From: Abiotrophia defectiva ATCC 49176
Lineage (GTDB): Bacteria > Bacillota > Bacilli > Lactobacillales > Aerococcaceae
Reading direction: 5' to 3'
DNA: 64,000 nucleotides
NCBI RefSeq assembly: GCF_037041345.1
Contig: NZ_CP146287.1
Span: 1,181,501-1,245,500 of the forward strand
Below, in pieces: positions 35,114-42,597 of this stretch (its first letter is position 1; each line of letters begins with the position of its first letter). Both the position numbers and the translations under genes were made by a program. A model generated the notes under the pieces. That model was given only the letters and a program-made list of their open reading frames with translations. It had not been told where the DNA came from and did no database searches.

Positions 35114-35731
35114 TTAATGTTGTCCCTGACGCTTAGCCAGTTGTAAGGTCACTTGATAGAAAATTGGGGTTAGAATAGCTGCGACAAAAGCTTCCAAGAT
35201 CCCGTTGGTCGCAATGATACCCCCTAATAATTGCCAAAGACCGGTCTGGTCTACCCCTTTAATGGTCATATAAACTTCTTGCTTGAATAAAACAATAGCT
35301 CCTAAAACCAAGAAAGTATTGAGAAAACTACCACTAAAGCCAGCCAAGGCTCCCACTAGACGTGGATTTTTACTCCAAGACTTGAATACCACAATCAAGC
35401 CGGCCAAAATCAATGGCATGAGCATACGTGGCAAGACGCTGACCATGACATCACTTAAGACTTGGGCATTAATGGGTGACACAGGTGCAGTTAGGGCACG
35501 AATCCAAGAATTTAATCCCCAAGCCGTCCCAACCAAGACGCCCTCTTTCCAACCTAGCCAGAGAGTTGCTAAAATGACGGTAACATGGATGTAAGTAATG
35601 GATAAGACTGGGGTCGGAATGTTACCCAACATAGGCACCCATGATTGGATAATAATCAAGGCCACAAAGACACTTAATTTAACTAGTTGGTTGGTTTTAT
35701 TTTGCGAACCATAGCGTTGATTTTGAGTCAT
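35114..35731 (-). CDS. ECF transporter S-component, vitamin-type substrate unknown
   Basis: Integral membrane substrate-binding protein of an energy-coupling factor transporter, 205 aa with about six membrane segments. The N-terminal stretch (NQLVKLSVFVALIIIQS) resembles the S-component region that docks to EcfT. The shape fits the PF12822-like group, which includes the pantothenate and other vitamin carriers. The substrate cannot be assigned from this sequence. No EcfAT genes are nearby, so it must share a module encoded elsewhere. No riboswitch is seen. It starts three bases after the HesB-like gene stop and is co-transcribed with it. Confidence 0.8.
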   Translation of the reverse strand: MTQNQRYGSQNKTNQLVKLSVFVALIIIQSWVPMLGNIPTPVLSITYIHVTVILATLWLGWKEGVLVGTAWGLNSWIRALTAPVSPINAQVLSDVMVSVLPRMLMPLILAGLIVVFKSWSKNPRLVGALAGFSGSFLNTFLVLGAIVLFKQEVYMTIKGVDQTGLWQLLGGIIATNGILEAFVAAILTPIFYQVTLQLAKRQGQH

Positions 35732-35734
35732 GTC

Positions 35735-36061
35735 TTAAGCCTCCTTCACTAGGGGATTGACAGCCACCCCATCTTTAACAAAGATATAGGCCGGCTCACC
35801 ATGACCCTCATCAAACTCAACCGACAAATCATGTCCATCGAAGAACCATTCGTCACGACTCTCAATATAGAAGAGCACGCCGTCTGCTTCATAAGTGACA
35901 CCTGGTTCACTCGGGTAGTTGGTTTCCATAGCGAGGGAAAAGCCGCTGTTAATAGGGCTACAACCATAAACCTTGACTAAAAAACGTACGCCAGCCCCTT
36001 GGGGCAATCCTACTTCTTCCTTAAACCAAGCAACTGATGCTGGATCTACTTTTAATTCCAT
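35735..36061 (-). CDS. HesB/IscA-like family protein (HesB/YadR/YfhF group)
   Basis: Small protein of 108 aa with the HesB fold pattern (VKVYGCSPINSGFSLAME, then VLFYIESRDEWFFDG). Only one cysteine (in YGC) is present instead of the three of classical IscA/SufA. This is usual for the HesB/YadR/YfhF group of Firmicutes, whose function is unsettled. An iron-sulfur role is therefore not assumed. AGGAGTGTAAGGG precedes the ATG. It is followed closely by the ECF gene. Confidence 0.75.
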   Translation of the reverse strand: MELKVDPASVAWFKEEVGLPQGAGVRFLVKVYGCSPINSGFSLAMETNYPSEPGVTYEADGVLFYIESRDEWFFDGHDLSVEFDEGHGEPAYIFVKDGVAVNPLVKEA

Positions 36062-36094
36062 CCCTTACACTCCTTCTCTTGACTTGCTGTTTTT

Positions 36095-36103
36095 ATTATA
36101 GCA
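36095..36103 (-). promoter_or_regulatory. Extended -10 promoter of the HesB-like/ECF unit
   Basis: On the minus strand TGCTATAAT is an extended -10. No good -35 exists, but a 6-base inverted repeat (GGTCCT/AGGACC, 36105-36122) covers the -15 to -35 region. Confidence 0.55.
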
Positions 36104-36133
36104 TGGTCCTTGAGACAGGACCTAACTAGGTGC

Positions 36134-36769
36134 TCACTGACCGTCCAAATGATGGTGAACCGCGTAAATAGCCGCCTGAGTCCGATCCTCCACTTCCAAC
36201 TTGGTGAAGATATTGGAGACATGGGTCTTAACCGTCTTAAGGGTAATGACCAGTTCCTCGGCAATGGCTTGATTGGAGTAGCCTTGACCTATTAGACGTA
36301 ATACATCCAACTCCCGATTAGTTAACTCATCATGAGGCTTAGGCCGTGCTTGATCTAATCGGTGCTCGATAATCTTCTCTGTCACGGCAGGTTCAATCAC
36401 CTTGTGCCCTTGATAGGTAGAACGGATGGCTTGGGCAATTTCAGCAGCAGACGAAGTCTTAAGTAAGTAGGAACTAGCCCCTGCCTCCATGGCCGGATAG
36501 ACCTTCTCATCATCCAGGAAGGAGGTTACGATAATAATCTTAGCTTGAGGCCAATCTGCCATAATCTTCTGAGTAGCCTCAATCCCATCCATGACATCCA
36601 TGACTAAATCCATGAGGATAATGTCTGGTCGTAATTCAAGGGCCTTATGATAGCCTTCTAAGCCGTTACTGGCTTCCCCCACTACTTCCATGTCAGACTG
36701 AATCATTAAATATGATGAGACTCCTAGTCGGACCATTTCATGGTCGTCCACTAGTAATACCTTAATCAT
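36134..36769 (-). CDS. liaR: LiaR response regulator
   Basis: NarL-family regulator of 211 aa that answers cell-envelope damage. The receiver domain has phospho-acceptor Asp54 (LMDLVMDVMDG) and the acidic pair DD at 8-9. The LuxR-type HTH (LTNRELDVLRLIGQGYSNQAI) is at the C-terminus. It follows liaF and liaS, the standard liaFSR order. In enterococci and streptococci the system responds to daptomycin and other wall antibiotics. Confidence 0.93.
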   Translation of the reverse strand: MIKVLLVDDHEMVRLGVSSYLMIQSDMEVVGEASNGLEGYHKALELRPDIILMDLVMDVMDGIEATQKIMADWPQAKIIIVTSFLDDEKVYPAMEAGASSYLLKTSSAAEIAQAIRSTYQGHKVIEPAVTEKIIEHRLDQARPKPHDELTNRELDVLRLIGQGYSNQAIAEELVITLKTVKTHVSNIFTKLEVEDRTQAAIYAVHHHLDGQ

Positions 36770-36781
36770 CTACTTACCTCC

Positions 36782-37840
36782 TTAAAATCTAATAGGCAGG
36801 GAGATATCCAGAACAGTCCCCTTACCTGTCATACTGAGAATCTTACATTCGCCTCCAAGATTGGTCACCCGTTCTCGAATATTACGCAAACCATAGGATC
36901 CGACCTTGTCAGCCTTATCCATGTCAAAGCCTAGGCCGTCATCCACGATTTTGAGCTGAGCCGAGCTCTCATCCACCTGGAGGTAGACCTCCAGACGGTT
37001 AGCTCTAGCGTGTCTTAAGGTATTGGAAATAGCTTCTTGTACAATACGGAAGAGATGGTCCTCAATACCGGATTCCAAGCGCACATCGGCCAAGTCCCAG
37101 ACAATCGTCGTCGGAATCTTGGTCTGGAGCTCAAGTAATAACTGTTCAATCCCCTGCTTAAGGGACCGGTCTTCTAATCCAATCGGTCTCAAATGTAATA
37201 AGAGGGCTCGCATCTCAATTTGAGCCGTCGAAATAACCTTATCGACCCGAATAATTTGTTGGCGGATAGGTTCTGCAATCTCAACCTGCTCTTGGTCTTT
37301 GATGGCTGAAAGCATCATGGTGGCTGCAAAGAGCTGCTGACTAACCGAATCATGAAGCTCCCGCGCAATCCGATGGCGTTCAGTCTCGATAATTTCTTCC
37401 TTGGTTTCTTCCCCTACGAAGGTTGGGGAAGCAGCAAAATCCTGCAGGTCTCTAGACAGCTGGACGAGCTTGTCACGGATACGGTTGAGATCTGATGAAA
37501 CCACACCACTATAATCATACCAGGCGTGCAGCCCCTTGCCAGAATCCTTAAAAATAGGATGCTGATATTTTCCTAGCAAAAGCCAATTAATCTTAGCCCG
37601 AAGCTCTTCATAAGGGCCACTGAGGAAGAAAGTCAGGAAGCCTGATACTACCAGGGCAATACTGAAATTAGCCCCTACTAAGACCAGATAAAATGGAATT
37701 TGGAACCAGGTCAACTCCCAGAGACTAGCCAAACTCAAGGTCTGGAAGACGTAGACTTGAAGACCCACCATAATGGTTGTAATGGCCAAATTAACCAAGA
37801 GCTGATAGAGGAAGAGACGGCGCCATAAATGTAGGTTCAT
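36782..37840 (-). CDS. liaS: LiaS sensor histidine kinase
   Basis: Membrane histidine kinase of the LiaFSR system, 352 aa. Two N-terminal membrane helices (about 12-34 and 48-74) enclose a very short outer loop. This intramembrane-sensing layout is typical of LiaS. The HisKA_3 phospho-accepting His163 lies in RHRIARELHDSVSQQ, and the ATPase domain ends with YGLRNIRERV. The start overlaps liaF by four bases (ATGA). Confidence 0.93.
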   Translation of the reverse strand: MNLHLWRRLFLYQLLVNLAITTIMVGLQVYVFQTLSLASLWELTWFQIPFYLVLVGANFSIALVVSGFLTFFLSGPYEELRAKINWLLLGKYQHPIFKDSGKGLHAWYDYSGVVSSDLNRIRDKLVQLSRDLQDFAASPTFVGEETKEEIIETERHRIARELHDSVSQQLFAATMMLSAIKDQEQVEIAEPIRQQIIRVDKVISTAQIEMRALLLHLRPIGLEDRSLKQGIEQLLLELQTKIPTTIVWDLADVRLESGIEDHLFRIVQEAISNTLRHARANRLEVYLQVDESSAQLKIVDDGLGFDMDKADKVGSYGLRNIRERVTNLGGECKILSMTGKGTVLDISLPIRF

Positions 37841-38589
37841 AGCACAATCACCTCCACTTCACCAAAGCCAACAGAAATCATGATATTTAGCCGACGTGGC
37901 GTTGCGGCATATCCTGCAGTCTCCCAACGGAAGTTTTCCCCTACTAAGGAATAGCTTTGGTTCTCGAAGACCACCGCGCCTGATATAGCTGAGATATTGA
38001 GTCGGAAACCTACGTCACGCGGAATAATCAGCCGCGTACGGCCAAATAATTTACGAATGACAATGGTCGATTGCTCAGGCGGCAGGAGGGTATTGCCCAA
38101 GTCGACAATGGAGCTCCCCCCTAAGAAAACAATATTGATATCATCCCATTCATAATAATTGGTTTTAGATTCCATGGAGGCAATCAGGGATTCACGCTTG
38201 ATTAGGGTCCGCTGGCCACTCTGAGGTTGAATTAACTTAACCCCATGATAGGCTTCCTTGGCACCACCGAAGGGATGGAGTAGTGACTCTCCCCAAACTA
38301 GGAACTCATTGCCGTTAGGTCCCCGGAAGAGCCAATAAAAGAGCACCAAGACCAAGAGCACTAGCCAGATAGACTGAGTCATAAAAATGGCTACGAAGAA
38401 ACTCGTCAAGGCCAAAACCAAGGTCATGCCCCTAAAAATCCCGATGGGTATGTAGACACTGGCAACTAGCAAGACTAGGCTACCTAAAAACAAGAGAAAG
38501 GTGACGCCCCGCCCCATGAGTTCAAAGACCAAGGCTGTCCCAGCCAAAGCCAAAATCTGGAAAATATGGCGCTTTAAAAAAGCAATCAT
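37837..38589 (-). CDS. liaF: LiaF membrane regulator
   Basis: Membrane protein of 250 aa that inhibits LiaS in the absence of stress. Four closely spaced hydrophobic segments fill residues 10-90. The C-terminal beta-rich domain (about 125-250, with NIVFLGGSSIVDLGNTLLP) is the LiaF/VraT outer or inner-face domain. It leads the liaFSR operon. A perfect TATAAT lies upstream at 38623-38628 with a poor -35. Confidence 0.9.
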   Translation of the reverse strand: MIAFLKRHIFQILALAGTALVFELMGRGVTFLLFLGSLVLLVASVYIPIGIFRGMTLVLALTSFFVAIFMTQSIWLVLLVLVLFYWLFRGPNGNEFLVWGESLLHPFGGAKEAYHGVKLIQPQSGQRTLIKRESLIASMESKTNYYEWDDINIVFLGGSSIVDLGNTLLPPEQSTIVIRKLFGRTRLIIPRDVGFRLNISAISGAVVFENQSYSLVGENFRWETAGYAATPRRLNIMISVGFGEVEVIVL

Positions 38590-38622
38590 CTGTCCATCCC
38601 CCTTTCTTAGCTTACGCTTCTT

Positions 38623-38628
38623 ATTATA
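38623..38628 (-). promoter_or_regulatory. -10 element upstream of liaFSR
   Basis: TATAAT on the minus strand, 34 bases before the liaF start. The -35 (TTTTCC at 17 bases) is weak, as expected for an activated promoter. Confidence 0.45.
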
Positions 38629-38698
38629 AACAATTTTAAGCCATAGGAAAACCCTTAACCCCCATCACCTAGGAAAAGCTGCTCCATAATTCGGCAAA

Positions 38699-38730
38699 AG
38701 AAAAGAGGCTAGCATCTCATACTAGCCTCT
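38699..38730 (-). terminator. Intrinsic terminator of greA
   Basis: On the minus strand AGAGGCTAG, a short loop and CTAGCCTCT run into TTTTCTTTT. Confidence 0.85.
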
Positions 38731-38737
38731 AAGCAAG

Positions 38738-39217
38738 TTAATTTTTCTCAATTTTGGTAATCTTCAAGTCAAAAGATCCGCCTGGTGTTTCCACCGTTAC
38801 GACATCCCCTAATTTTTTACCAATAATTGCCTTAGCAATTGGTGAATCGTTAGAGATTTTGGCTTCTAATGGATCTGCTTCAGCAGAACCCACAATGGTA
38901 TACGACTCTTCGTCACTACCTGGTAATTCAATGAAGCTTACCGTACGACCCAAGGTCACCACATCATCTGCTACATCGCGATCATCAATGATTTGCGCAA
39001 AACGAATCATTTTCTCAATGACAGAGATACGTCCTTCAACGAAGGCTTGTTCGTCCTTTGCTGCATCGTACTCAGAGTTTTCAGATAAGTCACCGTATGA
39101 ACGGGCAATCTTAATGCGCTCAATAATCTCCTTACGTTTATTAACTTTTAAATCTTCCAATTCAGCCTCTAATTTGGCTTTCCCTTCTAGGGTCATTGGG
39201 TATACTTTTTCTTCCAT
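38738..39217 (-). CDS. greA: Transcription elongation factor GreA
   Basis: Rescues backtracked RNA polymerase by stimulating transcript cleavage. An N-terminal coiled coil with the acidic tip ([16 protein letters not shown]) and a C-terminal FKBP-like domain ([16 protein letters not shown]) make up 159 aa. AAGGAGTTAAGTCGTAT precedes the ATG. A long leader of about 120 bases with a terminator-like hairpin precedes it. Gene order mltG-udk-greA is as in Bacillus. Confidence 0.96.
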   Translation of the reverse strand: MEEKVYPMTLEGKAKLEAELEDLKVNKRKEIIERIKIARSYGDLSENSEYDAAKDEQAFVEGRISVIEKMIRFAQIIDDRDVADDVVTLGRTVSFIELPGSDEESYTIVGSAEADPLEAKISNDSPIAKAIIGKKLGDVVTVETPGGSFDLKITKIEKN

Positions 39218-39272
39218 ATACGACTTAACTCCTTATTTTTAATGGATAGATGCTTCTCGTCCCCCCATGAGA

Positions 39273-39315
39273 AACAAAAGAACACGAGCGAATTGGCCTT
39301 ACGCCAACTCACTCG
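39273..39315 (-). promoter_or_regulatory. Terminator-like hairpin in the greA leader
   Basis: On the minus strand CGAGTGAGTTGGC, loop GTAAG and GCCAATTCGCTCG form a 13-bp stem (39285-39315), followed by a T-rich stretch TGTTCTTTTGTTT. Two pairs are G-T wobbles that work only in minus-strand RNA, so the structure acts on the greA transcript. It lies downstream of the promoter at 39341-39369. Confidence 0.65.
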
Positions 39316-39340
39316 GTCTTGCCTCTGTCAGAACAGAAAT

Positions 39341-39369
39341 AATATAACACTATCTTGGTCATTTAGCAA
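39341..39369 (-). promoter_or_regulatory. Promoter of greA
   Basis: On the minus strand TTGCTA (39364-39369), a 17-base spacer and TATATT (39341-39346). The start would lie near 39335, giving a leader of about 120 bases. Confidence 0.7.
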
Positions 39370-39415
39370 TCATAATTTGACAGTTAGGCATAAAAATTTA
39401 TAGAGCATCTTTTGC

Positions 39416-40066
39416 TTAGGCTTCTTGTTTGGCTTCGAGAGCCTTTCCTTGTAGGATAGAATGAATCTTGGTGGCTAAGAGGTCAATCGCCACTTGGTTA
39501 TAGCCCCCTTCTGGGACAATAATATCGGCGTAACGCTTGGTTGGCTCAATAAATTGGTGGTGCATTGGCTTAACCACGTCCACATATTGGTTAATGACCG
39601 ACTCCACTGAACGGCCACGCTCTTTAATATCGCGGAGAATCCGGCGAGCCAAACGAATATCGTCATCGGTATCAACATAGACCTTAATATCCATTAAGTC
39701 GCGTAAGCGCGGATCTTCCAGAATGAGGATTCCTTCCACGATAATGACATCCTTAGATTCTTGATGAATGACTTCACTGCTACGCGTGTGGTTGGCAAAG
39801 TCATAAACTGGCTTATCGATGGCTTGCCCCTCTAAGAGACGATTAAGATCGGCCACGAATAAATCCGTGTCAAAAGCCAATGGATGGTCATAGTTGGTTT
39901 TAAGTCTTTCTTCAAAAGGTAGGTGAGATTGGTCCTTATAGTAGAAGTCATGCTGGAGCATCATGACAGATAAATCGGCGAAAATCTCCATGAGCTTCAT
40001 GCTGACACTGGACTTTCCACTCCCGGAACCCCCGGTTACGCCAATTACAATCGGACGGTTTGACAT
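39416..40066 (-). CDS. udk: Uridine kinase
   Basis: Phosphorylates uridine and cytidine in pyrimidine salvage. The P-loop [13 protein letters not shown] and the sequence QHDFYYKD (substrate binding) are typical. Length 216 aa is normal. It follows mltG by 23 bases and is probably co-transcribed with the ruvX-to-mltG genes. GAGGGGAAAATAGT precedes the ATG. Confidence 0.96.
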   Translation of the reverse strand: MSNRPIVIGVTGGSGSGKSSVSMKLMEIFADLSVMMLQHDFYYKDQSHLPFEERLKTNYDHPLAFDTDLFVADLNRLLEGQAIDKPVYDFANHTRSSEVIHQESKDVIIVEGILILEDPRLRDLMDIKVYVDTDDDIRLARRILRDIKERGRSVESVINQYVDVVKPMHHQFIEPTKRYADIIVPEGGYNQVAIDLLATKIHSILQGKALEAKQEA

Positions 40067-40089
40067 ACTATTTTCCCCTCATTCTATTC

Positions 40090-41265
40090 TTATTCTGTTT
40101 CGCTTGATGATAGGCTTGATTCTTGACTGCTATTCTTATTGACATACTTAGCAACTAGGGCTTCATGTTCTTCCAAGGTTGTCGCATAGTAGACATTCCC
40201 GGTCTCGATATCCGCTACAAAGTAGAAGTAGTCTGAGGCTGTTGGATAGATGGCAGCCTGGATGGCACTGAGACTTGGGCTATTGTAGGGCCCTGGTCCT
40301 AAGCCCGTATGCTTATACAGGTTGTATGGTGAGTCCACTTCAGTATCCTTAATGGTCACCAGTTCCTTGTGTTCACCTAAGGCATAGAGGACGGTAATAT
40401 CGGATTGCAGTGGCATCTCGTTGTTCATACGGTTATAGAAGACGCCCGAAATGAGCTTACGGTCTTCATCCGTGACCCCTTCCTTCTCTATAATAGAAGC
40501 TAAGGTCAAAATTTGATGGAAGGTCAAGTTGGTATTACCCATATCTTCCTTAAGCTTTTGGTATTCAAGGTTCATCTTGCCCACCATTTGTTTAATCAGG
40601 TCTTTAACATTGGTACCGGCGATATAGTCATAGGTTGCCGGATAGAGGTAACCTTCTAACTTATATTTGAGCCCTTCTACCCCATCCAAACCTGAAATTA
40701 AGCTCGGATATTGAGATTTTAATTCTTCGATGAAGCTAGCATCATTAGCAGTTGCTAAGAAATCAGCAGCCTTAATCGGGGTGTTTTCTTCCACCATTTG
40801 GGCAATTTGTTCCAGTTGCATACCTTCAACAACGGTTAGCTTGGTATCCACATCGACTTCGATCGGTTTACCACCCTTTTGAAGGGTAGCAATGATGGTA
40901 TCGGCATCCATGGAAGGACTTAAGTCATAGTGACCAGCTTGGAGACCATTGACACTTTTGGCCTTCATATAGAAGCTAAAGATATCGGCATTCTTAATCA
41001 AGCCTTGAGACTTAAGTAAACGCGCGATGTCCTTACTGCTAGAGCCAATTGGAATGGTCACTTGCACGGTCTCTGTCTTTTGGTTGTTAACTGCCTTTAG
41101 GGAATCGTTATAGTACCAGAAGCAACCTAAACCTACAACTAAGGCCAAGGCAACTAATCCTAAGATAATGTATTTGACGATGCGTTGGGTCATCAATTCT
41201 TCTTTTACCTGATGATCTTCCTTAAGTTCCGCATCTTGTTTGACTTTGTCCCAATCTACTTTCAC
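40090..41265 (-). CDS. mltG: Endolytic murein transglycosylase MltG
   Basis: Membrane-bound enzyme that cleaves nascent peptidoglycan glycan strands and works with the elongation machinery. After a cytoplasmic acidic start, one membrane helix lies at about 35-57. A LysM-like domain follows (PIGSSSKDIARLLKSQGLI), then the YceG catalytic domain with the catalytic Glu in LASIIEKEGVT. The Ser-rich tail is short. The start is the GTG at 41265, seven bases after AAGGAGG, not the TTG at 41298. Product 391 aa. A paralogue of its first domain is encoded at 24323-25006. Confidence 0.93.
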   Translation of the reverse strand: MKVDWDKVKQDAELKEDHQVKEELMTQRIVKYIILGLVALALVVGLGCFWYYNDSLKAVNNQKTETVQVTIPIGSSSKDIARLLKSQGLIKNADIFSFYMKAKSVNGLQAGHYDLSPSMDADTIIATLQKGGKPIEVDVDTKLTVVEGMQLEQIAQMVEENTPIKAADFLATANDASFIEELKSQYPSLISGLDGVEGLKYKLEGYLYPATYDYIAGTNVKDLIKQMVGKMNLEYQKLKEDMGNTNLTFHQILTLASIIEKEGVTDEDRKLISGVFYNRMNNEMPLQSDITVLYALGEHKELVTIKDTEVDSPYNLYKHTGLGPGPYNSPSLSAIQAAIYPTASDYFYFVADIETGNVYYATTLEEHEALVAKYVNKNSSQESSLSSSETE

Positions 41266-41430
41266 TGAGGAACCTCCTTCGCTATGTGATAGATTCAATA
41301 TATCCTATGCATTATATCAATTTTTCTGTTAAATAGCCATTATTTTCCCTTTACAAGTCGGTTAAAGACTCGCACTATAAAACTAAAACTATTTCTATTC
41401 ATCTTTAGCCTCCTAGATAAAAAACAAAAT

Positions 41431-41465
41431 AAAACCTGGGAGTCATATTCAAACTCCCAGGTTTT
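41431..41465 (-). terminator. Intrinsic terminator of the ireB-ruvX-DUF1292 unit
   Basis: On the minus strand AAAACCTGGGAGT, a 9-base loop and ACTCCCAGGTTTT form a 13-bp stem with a T-tail. Confidence 0.88.
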
Positions 41466-41472
41466 TACTAGC

Positions 41473-41805
41473 TTAGAAATTGCCTTCTTCGTCTAAGAAG
41501 GTATTGAGGACTTCCTCAACCATATCCCATTCTTTCTCATCTTCGATTGGCAATAATTCACCGGACTGTCCGTCTTCGCCTTCCGTAAATGAGTAAGCTT
41601 GAAGTTCTACGTCCTCATCGTCAATAGCACCCGCTGGGTAGAGAATGACGTAGTTCTTACCATAATCTTCTGATTCGAAGGTAAAGAGAATCTCGTATAA
41701 AGCCTCATTTCCGTTCTCATCCACAATGGTAATATGTTCGTGGTGGTCGTGGTCATGATGATGATCATGATCATGATCGTGATGGTGGTCGTGTTCGTGT
41801 GGCAT
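41473..41805 (-). CDS. DUF1292 family protein (YrzB-like) with a His-rich N-terminus
   Basis: Protein of 110 aa. The C-terminal 85 residues match the DUF1292 pattern ([19 protein letters not shown], then YVILYPAG). The first 24 residues are almost only His, Asp and Glu: 14 His and 6 Asp. Such a segment is expected to bind metals (Zn, Ni, Co) in family proteins with similar tails; here that is inferred. The gene lies between ruvX and mltG, as YrzB does in Bacillus. Function of the family is not known. GGGGG precedes the ATG. Confidence 0.88.
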   Translation of the reverse strand: MPHEHDHHHDHDHDHHHDHDHHEHITIVDENGNEALYEILFTFESEDYGKNYVILYPAGAIDDEDVELQAYSFTEGEDGQSGELLPIEDEKEWDMVEEVLNTFLDEEGNF

Positions 41806-41821
41806 AGCTATGCCCCCTTCC

Positions 41822-42250
41822 TTAATTAATTCGGTCTAAATAATTCTGTAGGATAATGACCGCAGCTAGCTTATCAATAACTTGCTTGCGTTTCTTGCGG
41901 CTAACATTTCCTTCTGTAACAAGCATACGTTCTGCTTGCGAAGTGGTTAAGCGCTCATCCTGATAGTGGATAGTCAATTCAGGTCTTAACTTACTAATTC
42001 CCTCTCCATAGGCCATTGAGGCTTCTGCTCTTGGTCCCAGACTATTGTTCATATTCTTAGGCAAGCCAATAACAAGCTCCTTAACCTGGTGCTGATCAAC
42101 CAGTTCCAGCAGGCGGTCATAACCTAAGTCCCCCGCTGCTTCGTCAATACGAATGGTTTCAAGACCTTGAGCAGTCCAGCCCATTAAGTCGCTAACAGCC
42201 ACTCCTACTGTCTTGGATCCTACGTCCAAGCCCATAATACGTTTATACAT
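41822..42250 (-). CDS. ruvX: Holliday junction resolvase-like protein RuvX (YqgF)
   Basis: RNase H-fold protein of 142 aa with the motif [14 protein letters not shown] at the N-terminus. Relatives mature 16S rRNA and may act on recombination junctions. The acidic active-site residues (Asp in LDVG, Glu in YQDERLTT) are present. It lies two bases after ireB. Confidence 0.94.
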   Translation of the reverse strand: MYKRIMGLDVGSKTVGVAVSDLMGWTAQGLETIRIDEAAGDLGYDRLLELVDQHQVKELVIGLPKNMNNSLGPRAEASMAYGEGISKLRPELTIHYQDERLTTSQAERMLVTEGNVSRKKRKQVIDKLAAVIILQNYLDRIN

Positions 42251-42253
42251 GGT

Positions 42254-42511
42254 CTAGCGATTTCCTTTAACATAGTAGCGGACTAAGGCTTCCACAATCT
42301 CATCGCGCTCATAACGACGAATTAAGTTTCTGGCGTCACGATGGCGTGGAATGTAGGCTGGATCTCCTGACAAGAGATAACCTACAATCTGGTTGGTTGC
42401 ATCATACCCCTTTTCTTCTAGGGCGCTAAATACAATCTCTAGTACTTCGCGAATGGTCTGTTTATTGAGATCATCTAAGCTAAATAAGATGGTTTCATCT
42501 AATGATTGCAT
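42254..42511 (-). CDS. ireB: IreB family regulatory phosphoprotein
   Basis: Small protein of 85 aa of the DUF965 family. In Enterococcus IreB is phosphorylated by the PASTA kinase IreK and lowers cephalosporin resistance. The sequence ([20 protein letters not shown]) is typical, with Thr and Ser available for phosphorylation near residues 4-8 and 18. The kinase gene is at 12138-14117 in this window. Order alaS-ireB-ruvX matches Bacillus alaS-yrzL-yrrK. A palindrome overlaps its promoter. Confidence 0.92.
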   Translation of the reverse strand: MQSLDETILFSLDDLNKQTIREVLEIVFSALEEKGYDATNQIVGYLLSGDPAYIPRHRDARNLIRRYERDEIVEALVRYYVKGNR

Positions 42512-42539
42512 ACTATCACCAATCCTCTCGTTTAATCTT

Positions 42540-42568
42540 ATTGTACATGACTCTGTACAAGATTGGAA
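42540..42568 (-). promoter_or_regulatory. Promoter and palindromic operator of the ireB operon
   Basis: On the minus strand TACAAT (complement of 42540-42545) forms a -10. The -35 (TTCCAA, 42563-42568) is weak, at 17 bases. A perfect 7-bp inverted repeat, TTGTACA-TGACTC-TGTACAA (42541-42560), covers the -10 and spacer. Confidence 0.6.
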
Positions 42569-42597
42569 CCTTTTTGCAACAATTCCGGCAAAAAAGC

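Noticed and set aside
38754-39242. Open frame of 162 codons on the plus strand opposite greA
   Set aside because: No ribosome binding site or recognisable motif; it exactly mirrors a well supported gene and reflects codon bias.
42560-42597. Possible terminator between alaS and ireB
   Set aside because: The candidate stem (A/T-rich arms CTTTTT and AAAAAG) has no T-tract in the right position; the site fits a promoter region better.
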